Of a stretch of 64,000 bases of DNA, positions 19,790 through 32,499 are shown piece by piece. The stretch covers positions 198,128,997 through 198,192,996 of the forward strand of contig CM035407.1 of NCBI GenBank assembly GCA_020310875.1, read 5' to 3'. This DNA comes from Ceratopteris richardii. Lineage: Eukaryota > Streptophyta > Polypodiopsida > Polypodiales > Pteridaceae. Numbering within the stretch: position 1 is the first letter of the stretch; every line of letters starts with the position of its first letter. The translations under genes were made by a program, and so were the position numbers. Under the pieces are notes generated by a model. That model searched no databases and was not told the DNA's origin. It saw nothing but the letters and a program-made list of their open reading frames with translations.

Positions 19790-22700
19790 GGGAGTTATCT
19801 TCAACCATGTCCTGCAAATTTATCACATCCTTGAAACCTTTGAGTTTAGAAGCATCCAAGAACTTTGTAAACATATCTTCAACCTACTCTTTGGTTTTGA
19901 TGAACTTTATCTCCACATCTTTTCTCAATACCTTCTCCCTCACATAATGGTAGTGGACCTCTATGTGCTTGCTCCTTGCATGAAACATAGGCTTGATTGC
20001 CAAGTAAATATTTAACATGTTATCACCGTATATAGGGATGTTTCCAACTTGCACTTCAAGATCAACCAAAAGCTTTTTAATCCACATTGCTGCACATGTG
20101 GCAAATGCTAATCCTCTATATTCACCCTCCATGGATGAAAGTGCAATAGTAGGTTGTTTCTTTGAGCTCCATGTGATACATTTGCTTCCTATCATGAACA
20201 CATAACCTAAGGTTGATCTTCTATCTTCCTTTGAGCTTGCCCAATCAGCATTGCTAACGCCTTTGACCTGCAATTCTTCATCAAACTTGTAAAAGAAAGC
20301 ATGATTAACTGTATGCTTTATGTATCTCAACACTCTTTTGGCTGAATTTAAATGTTCACTTGTCGGGGCTTGCATAAACTGAGAAAGTACACCAACAACA
20401 TAAGATAAATCAGGTCTTGTAATGTTTGCATAGATTAATGATCCTACAATGCTTCTGTATGTCGTTACATCTTCCAATAGTTCTCCATCATTTGAACAAA
20501 TCTTTGTATTTGTGTCCATCACTCATTCTAAACGTGAAAAGAACATCCAACAAGTACTTCCTTTACATCAAGTAGATGCCACTCTTTCCATAAACAACTT
20601 CAATTCCTAAAAAATATTTTAGCTCTCCAAGATCTGAAATTTTAAACTCCTTATCAAGCTTCCTTTTGATATCTTTAATCCCTGTAACATCATTTCTTGT
20701 TATGATGAGATCATCGATGTATATGCAAATATATACCTCTCTATTTTCTTCCTTCTTCATGTACAATGAAGGATTGCCACTACTTGGGTTGCATCCACAC
20801 TTAGTTAGATATTCTACCAATCTCTGATTCCATGCTCTTGGTGCTTGCTTCAAGCCATAAAGTGCCTTCTTCAACCTGCAAACAAATTATGGATGGTTTT
20901 CATCTTCAAATCCAACTGGTTGACTCATGTATACCTCTTCTTGTAGTTCTCCATTAAGAAAAGCATTTTTGATGTGGAGTTGATATAATGGCCATCTCCT
21001 TGAAGCACCAATTGCTATTAATGTTTTGATAGTTCCCATATTTGCAACAGGGCTGAAAACTTCATCATAATCTATGCCTTGTGTTTGTTTAAATCCTTTG
21101 GCAACTAATCTAGCTTTATATCTAGCTAGTGAACCATCAACATTCCTTTTTACTTTAAACAACCATTTGTTTGGAACAATCTTCATACCTTCTTTCTTTG
21201 GCACTAGCTCCCATGTGTGATTATCTTTGAGAGCTTTGATCTCCTCTTTCATAGTTTGCTTCCATTCCTTTTGTGTGCAAGCTTCTTCATATGTCTCAGG
21301 CTCTTTGTCTTTGATAACCTGCATCATGGATGCAAAAATGTGTCGCCATGAAACTATCATAACTCAACCTTTGAGTTGGATACCTTGTCCTTGAAAATCT
21401 TCGTTCATTGCCTTTAGAAAGTTGCTTCTTTAACCTATTCATCTTTACCATCAGAGTGATTACCTCTTCGTATTCTTCTTCACTTGCATCTATCTCATTG
21501 TTTGGAGTAGCACTTGCTTCTTCGACTCTATTATGAGCTGAATTTGGAAACACAAAATGACTCCCCCTCCATGTTGAGCATTCTTCATTTGATGTAGATG
21601 CCTCTAGACCTAAAACTTTTGTGCTTGATTGTTGAACTTCTCTTTGATTTGTTCTTGCATAATCATCACAATCTTCTTCAAGAATCTTTTCCTTTCCTTC
21701 ATCTTCATACCATGGTCTTAGTTCATCAAAGACCACATCGTGTGAGACTCTTAATTCCTTTGTTCTAGGGTTGTAACACGTGTATCCTGTTTGCTCCATC
21801 AAGTAGCCGATGAAAATGCATTTTTCTGACCTTAGTTCCATCTTTGTTCTAACTTCTTGTGGAATGTGAACAAAGCAAACACATCCAAACACTTTGAGGT
21901 GTGTAAGTTCAGGTTTCTTACCGGAATATACCTCCTCTGGAGTCAAGTGATGTATTCCCAATGTTGTGCACCTATTCATCAAGTAAATGGTGGTTGTGGT
22001 AGCTTCAGCCCAATAGTACAATGGTACCTTCATTTCGTTGAGCATGCATCTTGCAATTTTAGCAATTTTTCTATTTTTCCTCTAAGCTACTCCATTTTGT
22101 TGTGGTGTATACTTACAAGTGAACTGCCTTTTGATCCCATTGTCTTGTAGAAAATATGAAAATTCTTTGGAGAAGTATTCTCCTCCACCATCGGACCTTA
22201 AGGTTTTGATAGACCTTCCTATTTCTTTTTCAACTTCAACTTTGAATCTTTTGAGTATAGAAAAAACCTCTGATTTTTGCTTCATACAAAACAACCATAC
22301 CTTTCTTGAGTGATCATCAAGGAAGGTGACAATAAATCTATTACCAACGATTGATTCCTCTTGGGTTGGTCCCCATACATTGATATGTATCAAGTCCAAG
22401 ACATTTGGGGCCACATAATTGCTCCTCTTAAATGGCTGCCTCGTTTGCTTTCCTAGTTGACAAGCTTCACATAACTCATGCCAATGCTATTACATTTTGG
22501 AAGACCTCTTACCATTGCATGTTTGCTCATGTCCTTTAGCTTTGGAATTTTGTTGTGTCCTATTCTTTTGTGCCATAAGTCTAGCTCTGAGATCTTCTTG
22601 TTCCCACATTGAATGTACATGACCTTTCCATGTGGATGTTGGACATCCAAAGTGAACATCCTTCCTTCTCTTCTACCTCGAGCAATGACCTTGAAGTTTT

Positions 22701-23736
22701 CCTTTGGATTCTTTATGAAGCACCCATTCTCATTGAAGATGACATGATAACCCTTCTCTACCATTTGTCCTACTGAAATCAAGTTCTTTGAAATTGTAGG
22801 AACATGAAGAACATTAGATAGTACCTTTGTGCTACTTGTATCTCCAAGCCTTATATCTCCAATATGTTCAATCATGTGTTGAGTATCATCATCTATTTCA
22901 ACACATCCTTTTCCACTTGGTACCTGTAGATTACTGAAAAAAATTCCTTGGCATGACATATGGTTACTACAACCTGAATCAATGTACCATTTTTTATCAT
23001 CTTCATAAGAGCTTCTATACTCATGTCTCATTGCAAGTAGTGTGTCCTTGCTTCCTTCACTTGAGGTTCTTGCATAGTTGCTTTGGTTCCTTTGATTGCC
23101 TCCATTTGGTCTTCCATTCTTCAGCCAACAATCACCAGGATAGTTTCCTATTATACCTTTATGAGAATTGTAGGAGCCTTAGCCTCTTTCTCTACTTCTA
23201 CCTCGACCTCTTCCTTGTGTGTTGCCATTTGATGCATCCTTGTTGTCTTTCGAATTGTTTTGATTGTAATTGGAGTTGTTGTGACCACATCCTTTTCCTC
23301 TTGAGCCTCCTCTTCAGTTCCTTCCTTTACCTTGACCTACATATAACATTTGGTTATGTTTGTCCTTTCCTTTTGGGCCAGCAAAGCTAAGCTCTTCTGT
23401 GACAAGATGAGGGATTAGTTATTCAAAACTTGGATATGCATCTTTCAAGTTAATGGAAGTTATAAAAGGCCTCCATCTTTCATCTTCTCTCAATCCATTG
23501 AGAGTATAACACACAAGATCTTCGTCTTTAACCGTTGTGCCAATAGAAGCTAAAGCATCACTTAGCTCCTTAATCTTCAAAGTATATTCAGCTATGGATT
23601 GACTCGAAATTTTTTTGATTGTGTTCAACTCATTCTTGAGTTGAAGTTTCCTAGCTTTGGTATTTGTTGAATACATCCTTTCAAGAGCTTCCCAAGCATC
23701 CTTAGCTTTATCTAGATGTTGAATATGCCTTACCAA
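19790..23736 (-). pseudogene. C1 gag-pol region (decayed)
   Basis: Minus-strand homology in copia order. Gag (about 23420-23736) shows a UBN2-type stretch, DAWEALERMYSTNTKARKLQ. Protease has WYIDSGCSNHM at about 22960-23000. The integrase pre-domain has LWHKRIGH, and the integrase core (about 22080-22415) has FLDDHSRKVW and SDGGGEYFSKEF. RT (about 20560-21360) has YKARLVAKGFKQTQGIDYDE and YIDDLI. RNase H (about 19890-20520) has DADWASSKEDRRSTLGY and SSKKQPTIALSSMEGEYRG. These are the normal parts for a copia polyprotein acting in cytoplasmic particles. The region is broken in several places and is treated as a fossil. Confidence 0.85.
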
Positions 23737-23748
23737 GGGGATACCAAC

Positions 23749-24878
23749 TGTGGAGAATGAGTTCTCCTATGCGCAATGAAAATCTGTAGTGAACCACCGT
23801 TGTATGCCCAACACTTGGATAAATAGCTGCACCTTAGATAGCTTGCTGCTCTCAATACAAAACTCAAATGGATTGTGGCTTTAGTCAATCAATGAAGACA
23901 AAGAGAGCTTTCTAGCAAGCTATAAATAACTTAAGTTGGACAAGTTTTGATTAGGAAAGACAACTGACAAAGATGAATTACCTGTCCACATAAGTATGTT
24001 GGAGAACTAAACTTCATTCTCGGACTAATAATTCCGTGAATATATATACTTTGAGAAAGATATTTGATACACAAACATAAATATCTTTCCAACAAGCTAA
24101 AGAACAAGTAATTTGGATGAGTTTTGGTCAGGAAACTCAACTGACCAAAATAGACCACCTATGCACATAAGTATATTGAAACCTGGACTTCACTCTCTGA
24201 CATATATCTCATAGAATGTAAATCCTTTGAATGAGATATTAGAAACAGAGAAAGTAAATGAAAAGTGCTTTCCAATAAGATAAAAATCAAGCAATTTGGA
24301 TATGTTTTGGTTGGGAACTTTAATCGACCAAAATAGACTACTTGTCTACACAGGTATGCTAAGAAACTAGACTTCACTCTTTGACTGATATCTCACAGAC
24401 GACATAATCTTTGAACAAGATATTTGAGATAGAGAAAGGACACAAGATAAGATTTCCAATGAGTGTTTAAACACAAAAAATGGTTACATATACACTGAGG
24501 TATGAGCTTCACAACAGAGCTGTGTACAAACTAATGTGCAACTGGAAGGAGTCTATGGGAAGACAAAATGACAAAATGGCAAGATCCGACTATGGGGAGC
24601 TCTTGCCTCTTTCTCTCATTGTTTAGAACATGCTCCCACTCCACTTTTATAACGAATGAGCATGTGAAGAAGTTTGTGCCTCCTTCTTAACTCACCACTT
24701 TGCCCACTACATGCCACTGACTACAAGGGAGATAATGTATCTTTTACTCATCATGAATTTTGACTAGAATTTTTCTTTTTCTTTTTTCCTTTTCTCTTCT
24801 TTTCCTTTATCTTTATATTTGATAAATTTATCAAGGCATAGGTCATATGAAAATGAGCTTATACATTTATCTTCAACA
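23749..24878 (-). repeat. C1 5' LTR
   Basis: Starts TGTGGAG and ends CTTCAACA on the plus strand; 1,130 bases. A TATAAAAG box reads on the minus strand at 24651-24644. Just inside, the minus strand reads TTGGTATC (23747-23740), the start of a tRNA-Met primer site. Confidence 0.85.
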
Positions 24879-24989
24879 TAACCACTTATGATGTTGTTCC
24901 TCATCTGCACAACATCATCTTGCTTGTAGATACTACCTACAAATATGCTGTGATTTTGTGATCAGATGACTTCTTTCTCGTGTGCTCTT

Positions 24990-25460
24990 ATGAGCTTGTT
25001 CAAAAGTCCAAAAGCTAAAATAGGAAAAATTTGTTTTGCCTAATTTTGGAACCACTTCTAAGCTAGATAGTTAAGCATTGGAAATTTCATTTGACACTGC
25101 TTACGGTGATTCTCTTGAAGTAAGTCTTGAGAGGGGTGGGATTTTCCTTTTCTCACCATCACCTCAAAATCATATTCCATTAGTAATGGAAACCATCTTA
25201 GTAATTACCTCTATTGCAAGGCCTATTGACCAAATACAATAAAGCTTGATGATATGTAAATAATTTAAACTTGTTGGCCAAAAGTTGATGGCAACATTTT
25301 GTCATGGCATAGACCAGGCCTAATCCCTTGAGTTGTATAATGTAATTTCTTTCAACTTTTTCAATTTTCCATGAGCATAGGCTATGGGTAAGTATCTATT
25401 ACCTTCCTCTTTGGGTTGTTCCAACACACATCCAAAAGGAAAATTGGAGGCATCAACATG
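24990..25460 (-). mobile_element. G3: Ty3/gypsy RNase H scrap
   Basis: The minus strand reads AHVDASNFPFGCVLEQPKEE near 25375-25460, then LPIAYAHGKL. Further on come traces of a CHQLLANKF-type and HQALLYLVNRP-type stretch (about 25200-25300). These are the DAS, YAS/YAH and DHQAL motifs of gypsy RNase H. No LTR or neighbouring domain can be tied to it. It is heavily broken and old. Confidence 0.65.
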
Positions 25461-25479
25461 GGCATGGAATCTTTACACC

Positions 25480-26500
25480 TGATTCCTCATCTTCTTCACC
25501 GAACTATTCTCCACCAAATTCCCATCAGCTCCTCACCACTTCTTCATCTCAACCACGTCTTTCCCTTCTCTTTCCTTCACTCCCTGTATTTAATGAACTA
25601 GCATCCATGGGTCAAATGTTGATCCAATTATCACGGCAACTGCCAGAACAAATAAAAGAGGTAACTGATAATATCAGAGATGATTTCCAGCACAAGGTTG
25701 ATGTTCTGGAAGCAGACATTAGCCCACTTCAGGAAGAACTAGTTGCCGTCAAAGCAAAAAATCAAGCTTTAAACGAACAGATTAAGGAATTACAGGCCAA
25801 ACTTGCCGAACAGGAAACAGTAACCAGTCAACGAGATGCGGCAGTGGCTGAAGTTTGAGAAAAAGATGAGTTATTAAGTGTTGTTGATGCAAAACTAGTC
25901 CAGTTGAAGCAGTTAGTCCAAGATAAAGAGGATGCACGCATAGCTGTGGGCAATCTCTTAGAAGAGACTAGAGCACAACTGAATGAAATAGTACAGAAAG
26001 GACAAGAGATGGCCGATTTGGCTAAAAAGACTAATGAAGAACTCCAGCGAACAGAAGCATATTTAGCTGAATCGAATACAAATCTTAAAATACAGATGAA
26101 TTTAGTCACTCCACTACAGAAGGAGATACCAGCGATAAAAAGAGAGCGCGATGCGTATTACAAACCCATACAGTTTCAGAATCAAGAGTTAGAAATAAGG
26201 GAGTATCAACTGAATGTTCAAAAAGAAAGATTATCCAAAGTTGATAAGCAGATTGCAGATATGAAGGTCAGTCGTGATGCGGCTTTGTCATATGAATTTT
26301 ATTTACAGGAAGCTTTTCTCCAGACACAGGCAAAGAGTTGAGTAAGCCAAGTTATTTCTTTAAGTTCAGTACGGACAGATGCTCAACTCATAGAACCAGA
26401 AATTTTGAAGCAGATGTTAGAGTCATTGAGGAAGAAAATTGCCCGGACTTTCAAGTTAGCTAGAACTATGTATCTAGAAGGTATAGTTGATGAGCCGTAA
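25480..26500 (+). pseudogene. Decayed coiled-coil reading frame, not recognised
   Basis: One plus-strand frame of about 340 codons, broken about twice. It begins with a Ser/Pro-rich part (NYSPPNSHQLLTTSSSQ), then MGQMLIQLSRQLPEQIKEV, then long heptad-like helices rich in Lys, Glu, Gln and Ala such as ALNEQIKELQAKLAEQETV and VQKERLSKVDKQIADMKV. It ends near LARTMYLEGIVDEP. Amphipathic heptads point to a coiled coil. I do not recognise a family. It could be a host gene remnant or an extra frame of a retroelement; the gypsy RNase H scrap directly to its left lies on the other strand. An AT-rich stretch with ATAAATCAATGAAAAAA lies 130 bases downstream. Confidence 0.45.
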
Positions 26501-27607
26501 TATTTTTGTATACCTGCGGTTTCAAGTCCACCGTGCGTGCCAGTGTAAGCCGCCGGTTTGGCAATTGTTAAATTTGACTCTTAACGAACCGAAAGGTCGT
26601 TGCGTAGATGTTGTAACCTTGATTGATGGTGTAACCTTTATATAAATCAATGAAAAAAGATGCTTCGGTGACGATCAGAGGAGTCGCCAAACTGTTCGTC
26701 TGGTTGATGATGTCTGTGTAGTTTCCGTGGTGTGTTTAAGAACTCTGAGTTATTCTGTGTCTTTCTCTTGTATTTGATTATTTGCACCTGTATGGTACAG
26801 ATTGAGTTACTGTGATTGTCTCTTTTGTTTATAGTAATTGTGTTTGGATCAGCTCTTAAGTTAGACAAAGTGATTCTGTATTACGGTAATGATAGTTTCA
26901 CCGCTGTCTGTTAAGAACGCATCCACTGGATTGTAATCGATAGTAAGATTGTAAGAGTGTAACCAGAGTCTTGATAAGTAAGTTGTATTGACAGAGATTT
27001 TTAATGTTAGATTACGATCATGTGTTGTTGATTATCTGTACCTGTCCGGTAAAGATTAAGTCACAGTAAGGTTATCTTAAGTTAAGTACTGAATCATGGT
27101 TCTGCTAAGTTTATTACTGTGAGTTTGTGTTACGGTCATCTTTGCATTGTTCGTTGGTCACTGAGGAAGTCTTAATCTGTGTATGAATCGACATTTTGTG
27201 AGTAGATGAATCAGACGAAGTCCGAGTTTTCGGTTAGTAAGTTGGATTCGTAAAGTTATTGAATAGACTGTTATGTGAGTGAGTTGATTTGGGAAAATCA
27301 AGTATAGGGCCTCTGTTTAACAGACCCCTTCCACTCCCAAGAACCCGAATATATGTTTAAACGCATCTCTGATGGCAAGACCCGCGTTTAACAGGCTGGA
27401 CCCCACTATCCTGATAGAGAGAAAATAAGTGGCTTTGCAATGATCATGACATCTACTCTTTCAGTATAGGGGTTTTTGAGCTTACTACCTCTATGTCTCC
27501 ATAGCTTGAGAATAAATAGCTTCAAACATATCATGATTTTGGGAAGTGTTCTAAAACCTTCTCAAAAGAAACTTTGGAAATGGCCACGTATCTCGTACTA
27601 TGTTCGG
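26501..27607. other. Unassigned spacer
   Basis: No gene, LTR or transposon end is recognised. Two GTTTAACAG words (about 27315 and 27385) are spaced in a short GC-richer stretch. There are many small open frames but none with family character. Confidence 0.4.
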
Positions 27608-27878
27608 TAGTTACAATGAATTGAGGGAGAGAGAGAAAGATGTTGCACATACCAAGAGAAAGAGAAGGAGAGAGAGAGATAGAGAGAGAGAGAGAGATAG
27701 ATAAAGAGAGTTTGGACCTTTGTAGAGATGTAGAATGGATTGATGATGACATGGCTTTGGGATTTTTCAGAGAGATGGAGAGATGATGGCAAACATAGAG
27801 AAACGGTGAGAGAGAGAGAGCTAGAGAGAGATAGAGAGAGAGAGATACAGAGAGAGACAAAGAGAGAGAGAGAGAGCA
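27608..27878 (+). repeat. (GA)n-rich imperfect microsatellite
   Basis: Two clusters of GAGAGA with GATA interruptions, separated by about 90 bases of ordinary sequence. Open frames on the minus strand (Ser/Leu runs) are by-products. Confidence 0.9.
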
Positions 27879-27946
27879 TAGGAGTTTGTTGTGCATAAAA
27901 AATGAATAGGCTCTAATAGATTTGATGGCCAAAAATTGGGGGATGG

Positions 27947-28955
27947 TGGAACATCAAGGTTACACTATGCTTGAGGTGGATTTGATCTACATCAAAAGCT
28001 ACCACTTGGAGTACATCAAGACAATATCCATTGAAGCGTCCTTTTACCTATGCTAATTTATTGTATTTTTCTAAAAGCTTTTTCATGGATCTTCTACCAT
28101 TGTAAAAGCCTAGATCTTTACACATGTAAAAGTATTCCACAAATTTGAGGTCATTAAGTTGCAATCAATGAATCAATCAACCAACTAAAAGTAGATCAAA
28201 CTAGATCTTCACTTTTCTTAGATCGTAGGAAAGTGAATTGAATCCCTCCAAAAACTAATACCCCCTTCCTTTGAATTCAAAATCCACTTGTACATTACAT
28301 GGAAGCAATAACTTGTGGCCATCATTGTCTTGCTCCTTCAATTTTTTGCATCATCTTCTTCAATAACAATAAGCTTGCAGAGCCTACTACTCTCTCTAAA
28401 GAGTTCCAAAATTGGATGAGAGAGGACTCATTGCAAAGCTATAAATGTAAAGTTTAGTTATGTAAATGTTCAAAGTATTTGGTTTAGTAGATTGGAATAA
28501 AACCCAGGTTTTCTATCTTAGGGTCTATCTCTGTGCATTCTTGAAAAATAAGAGGTACCACTATTGAGTGTTTGATTCATTCCAAAAGCATATTTTGCTT
28601 ATTTCTTGTACTCTTGTGCATTCTATACATTGAACCCTATGTGTATCTCGCCTCCGAAAGGATTTTTTCTAATATTTATCATGCTGATTCTATGAGCATT
28701 TGAAGTTGATTGTCTCATCCAAAGATACTAAGTTTTTTTAGCTAGTCAATGCACAAATCTATCTGTTTTGTATCGACTCTTTCTCCTTGATGCTCCAAAG
28801 TACAAAGTGCATTTTATTACACTTATCACATGCCTATAACGTCTATTTGAGTTTCCATAAGCTCAAGGGCTAATCTTGTGCCGGTTGGTTGGATCAAACT
28901 TTGTCACTTCAAAACTCATGTTTCTACCTCCTACATGCTTCTCCAAGTTCTTTTT
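27947..28955 (+). repeat. C2 5' LTR
   Basis: Starts TGGAACATCAAGG and aligns with 43864 onward along its length. The inner end is set by the primer-like site at 28957. Confidence 0.75.
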
Positions 28956-28956
28956 G

Positions 28957-28970
28957 TGGTATCCGTGCTA
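28957..28970 (+). promoter_or_regulatory. C2 primer-binding site, degraded
   Basis: TGGTATCCGTGCTA shares TGGTATC and GC with the common copia tRNA-Met primer site TGGTATCAGAGC. It lies at the LTR edge. Confidence 0.6.
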
Positions 28971-28977
28971 GATCAAG

Positions 28978-31892
28978 ATGGGTGATGGCTTTTCCTCAAT
29001 GATTGAGAAGCTTGATCAAGACAGCTACACGACAAGAAAAATCAGAATGGAGGCCTTTTTGCAAGGTAGAAATACTTATGGAATTGTAGTAGTTGATGAA
29101 CGTATGCCTGTTCCAAGATCCAAAGGAGGACCTACACCAGAGGAGATAGATAAGATTACACTTTTGTGCACAAGGGATGTTCAAGCAAGGTCATATGTAC
29201 TAAACTCTATCTTTGAATTTCTATTACCACATATTAGAGGATGCAAGACATCTCAAGAGACTTGGGATGCCCTAGAGACTTTCTTTTCTGCTAGTAAGAA
29301 AGCAAGAAAGAATCATCCTTGGAACGAGTTCAACCAAATGAAGAAGACACCTAAACAAACCATCACAGAGTTTGTTACCAAGGTCAAGGAGGTTATAGAT
29401 CAGTTAGCATCCAATGGAGAGCTGATTGAAGAAGAGGCTACCATGAGGCGAATTCATAATGGGATTGGAAGTGATAAGCAATTGCAATCTTTCACCATGG
29501 CTTATGATCTCATCATGGATGTGCAAACTCCAAACTTCAACATTTTTCTTGGACAAATCTTCAACCAAGAGGCCAACAATAACATAAAGGAATAACTCCT
29601 ATCATGTAATTCAACTAGTGCTCTGTATGCAGATAAGAAGTACAAAAAGCTGAAAGGAAAGAAGAAGGAAGAAGATGAAGGGGATACTTCCCAAGCCAAC
29701 TTTGCAAGCAAGAGCAAGGAAGAAGAAAGGTCCAAAGCATGACAAAGCCAAAGGTCAGACTGTTCAACCTTGTGCCATCTATGATAAGACCAACCACGCC
29801 ACTAAGAATTGTTGGTTCAATGGGAAGACCCAGAAAGGCAATGGAAGAGGTGGATATGGCACCAATAGAGGCACAGGTGGACTCAACTTCAACAATACTA
29901 ATAGAGCCCATAATAGGAGGGACTTCAACAACTTTTTAAAAGATCAAGCACATGAAGACTCATTGCTTCTAATGAATCTAAACCACAAAAAAGGTAAAGA
30001 AGATGATCATTTGTTCTACATAGGTTCAAGATGTTCAAATCATGTTGCGGGAAACATTGCTCTTCTATCTAATTTGGAAATTCCAAAGAATAGACACAAA
30101 CTTCAAATAGGGGATGACACAAAGCACAATGTGGAGAAGATTGGTAATGTCAAAGGTTCCACTAGTAGGACAAACATTCTGAGTAAGGTTCTCTATGTAC
30201 CCACTATCACCAAAAACCTAATAAGTGTATGCCAAATAGTTGAAAAAGGGTTGCAAGTTAGGTTCACCCAACATGGAGCTTTTGTGGAAGATCCATGTCA
30301 AGGCTTTAAGAAGATAGCCAGAGGTGAGAAGCATGCTAGGCTCTTTACTTTTAAAGTAGGAGAAACCAGGAACATAGCTCTATTCACTTTTGGGTCTCAA
30401 ACTCTAAGTGATCTTGTAGTGTGGCATAAGAGACTTGCTCATGTGAATGAAAGAACCTTGAACCATATATGTCTACCTATGAACCATGGCATGGAAGAAA
30501 ACCTAGTCTTGGACATTGCAGTGTTTGGGTGTTTAGCTTATGTTCATGTACCATCACAAATAAGAGTTAAGCTATATGAAAGGGCAACAAAGGGAGTGTT
30601 TATTGGCTATTAACTCACATGGGTTATAGGTTCTATAATCCTTCAACCAAGCAATGCAGTACAAGTACAGATGTTGTGTTTAAAGAGCACGGGTCTTGGT
30701 ATGCTAAAGACAAACTATGTTGAAGACAAACAAAAGGTAACTCTACCATATGATCTTGATTCTGATTCTCATGAATTAGGAAGCAAGCATGATACACAAG
30801 TTCAGGATCCAAGAAGTCATACAGATGATGACCAATATGAAAGGGAAAAGTATTACAAACTATGGAAGTCAAGAGGCAAAGAAAAGATGCAAGAGCATGG
30901 AGAATGCTCTAAGCAAGCTCCTAGAGGATCAACAAGAGAGAAGAAACAACCAGAAAGGTATCGATATGATTCCACATTTGTTACAAAGCCTTCAATCTAC
31001 TTGGCAAAAGACTCAATTTTAGAGGAATCCTCAACCTATGAAGAGGCAAAGGGAAACCCTAATTGGGAAAAGGTCAATCAAAAGGTAATTGGTTGCAGAT
31101 GGGTGTATAAAGTTAAAAGAAGCTCTGATGGATCAGTTTTCTGGTACAGGACAAGATTACTTGCCAAAGGATACTCACAAACTCATGGTATAGACTATGA
31201 GGAAACATTCTCACCAATTGCAGAGATTACTAGAATCAGAACGTTGATAAGTGTAGTGATTGCAAGAAATTGGAGACTCCTCCAACTTATGTAAAAAATG
31301 CATTTCCAAATGTTTGGATAAGTGAAGAGGTATACATGTCACAACCTCGAGGTTCTGAAAACCCTAATCATGCATCTTATGTTTTCAAACTTAAGAAAGC
31401 ATTGTATGGATTGAAACAAGCTCCTACGACCCTGATCCTTTTCTACTCATCAAAAGAGATCACAATGAGGTTATCTATCTATGTGCATATGTAGAAGATA
31501 TTATTGTGATAGGTGATGATCTGAATGGCATCCAAAGGATCAAGAGACACATGCAAGAGGAGTTCAAAATCAGTCACTTAGGTGAGCTCACATATTTCCT
31601 AGGTATGCAAGTAATATACATAGATGAAGGAATGTATTTGACTCAAAGGAGATACATTCAAGATCTACTTCTTAACTTCAAAATGGAGAACACTAAACCT
31701 GTGGGTACACCTTTGGAGATGAATCATAAACTTAGTTTGTATGAAGGTGAGAAAATTGAAGGCATTAAAGAATATCAAAGTTTGGTATGTAGCTTGATAT
31801 ATGCTACTCAGACAAGAGTAGATATCTCATATAGCATAGGAGTGCTAAGCCAATTCATACACTCTCCAAGAACCTCATATGGATGCAACTAA
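28978..31892 (+). pseudogene. C2 gag-pol region, first part (decayed)
   Basis: Gag starts MGDGFSSMIEKLDQDSY and includes ARSYVLNSIFEFLLPHIRGC, homologous to gag of C4. A zinc-knuckle trace (about 29775-29820), a protease trace (about 30010-30050) and an integrase pre-domain VWHKRLAHVNERTL (about 30420) follow. The integrase core is largely missing. RT (about 31030-31890) shows WVYKVKRSSDGS, YSQTHGIDYEETFSPI and the start of the C-terminal region. The remaining RNase H is at 43340-43828. Fossil; not expected to make protein. Confidence 0.8.
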
Positions 31893-31905
31893 GAGAGTAC
31901 TTAAG

Positions 31906-32286
31906 TGTCATGAGGAAGGAGATAAGGAAGAGAGCTCACACACACACTCTCTCACTCTCAAGGAGAATCACACACACAGATTGAGGCAAGGAAGAATGAT
32001 CTTCTTCTCCTTCTTCTATTACATAAAAGAAATGTACAAGAATGTCCTAAAAACAAGAATACAAAACGTGCAATATATAAAGTCCAGTACATAAGGAAAG
32101 ACCTAATGTCCATGGATGAGTTAGCTGGCAAGAAAAAAATGTTCCATCACTCTCGGTAGATAAATCTAATAAAGCTCAATGAAGTATCCTTGACATATAC
32201 TGGCATGACCGCTATACATGCCAGAGAAATAAAAAACTGATACGTGTCATCCTAGATCATCACATGTTGAGCTTGATATCTCAACA
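31906..32286 (-). repeat. C3 3' LTR
   Basis: Plus strand reads TGTCATGAGG to ATCTCAACA, 381 bases, followed by a polypurine tract (minus strand GAGCTTGAGGTGGAG) at 32287-32301. Confidence 0.9.
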
Positions 32287-32499
32287 CTCCACCTCAAGCT
32301 CAATGCCATACTTCTAATCCAAGCATCTTTTGAAACTTCTTCAGCTTCTCTGCTCCAAGTGCTTTAGTGAAAATATCAGCAACCTGCTCATCTGTTCTCA
32401 CATAAACAAGATCAATATCACCTGCTAATACGGTCTCTCTGATGAAGTGATGATGTACCTCAATATGCTTTGTTCTAGCATGGAAAACAAGATTCCGTG

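Larger units (their letters stand above)
18826..24878 (-). mobile_element. C1: Ty1/copia LTR retrotransposon
   Basis: Minus-strand copia element with LTRs at 18826-19770 (3') and 23749-24878 (5'). Flanks TAACT (18821-18825) and TAACC (24879-24883) look like a target repeat with one change. A polypurine tract (minus strand GAGCTTCAGGGGGAG) abuts the 3' LTR at 19771-19785. The order gag, protease, integrase, RT, RNase H is that of copia. It is broken, with roughly eight breaks. The LTRs differ at about 12% of the first 100 bases by eye, so it is old, and it predates the tandem duplication. It sits beside a gypsy scrap at 24990. Confidence 0.88.

Noticed and set aside
27531-27932. Minus-strand Ser/Leu frame
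   Set aside because: It follows from the (GA)n microsatellite and has no other feature.
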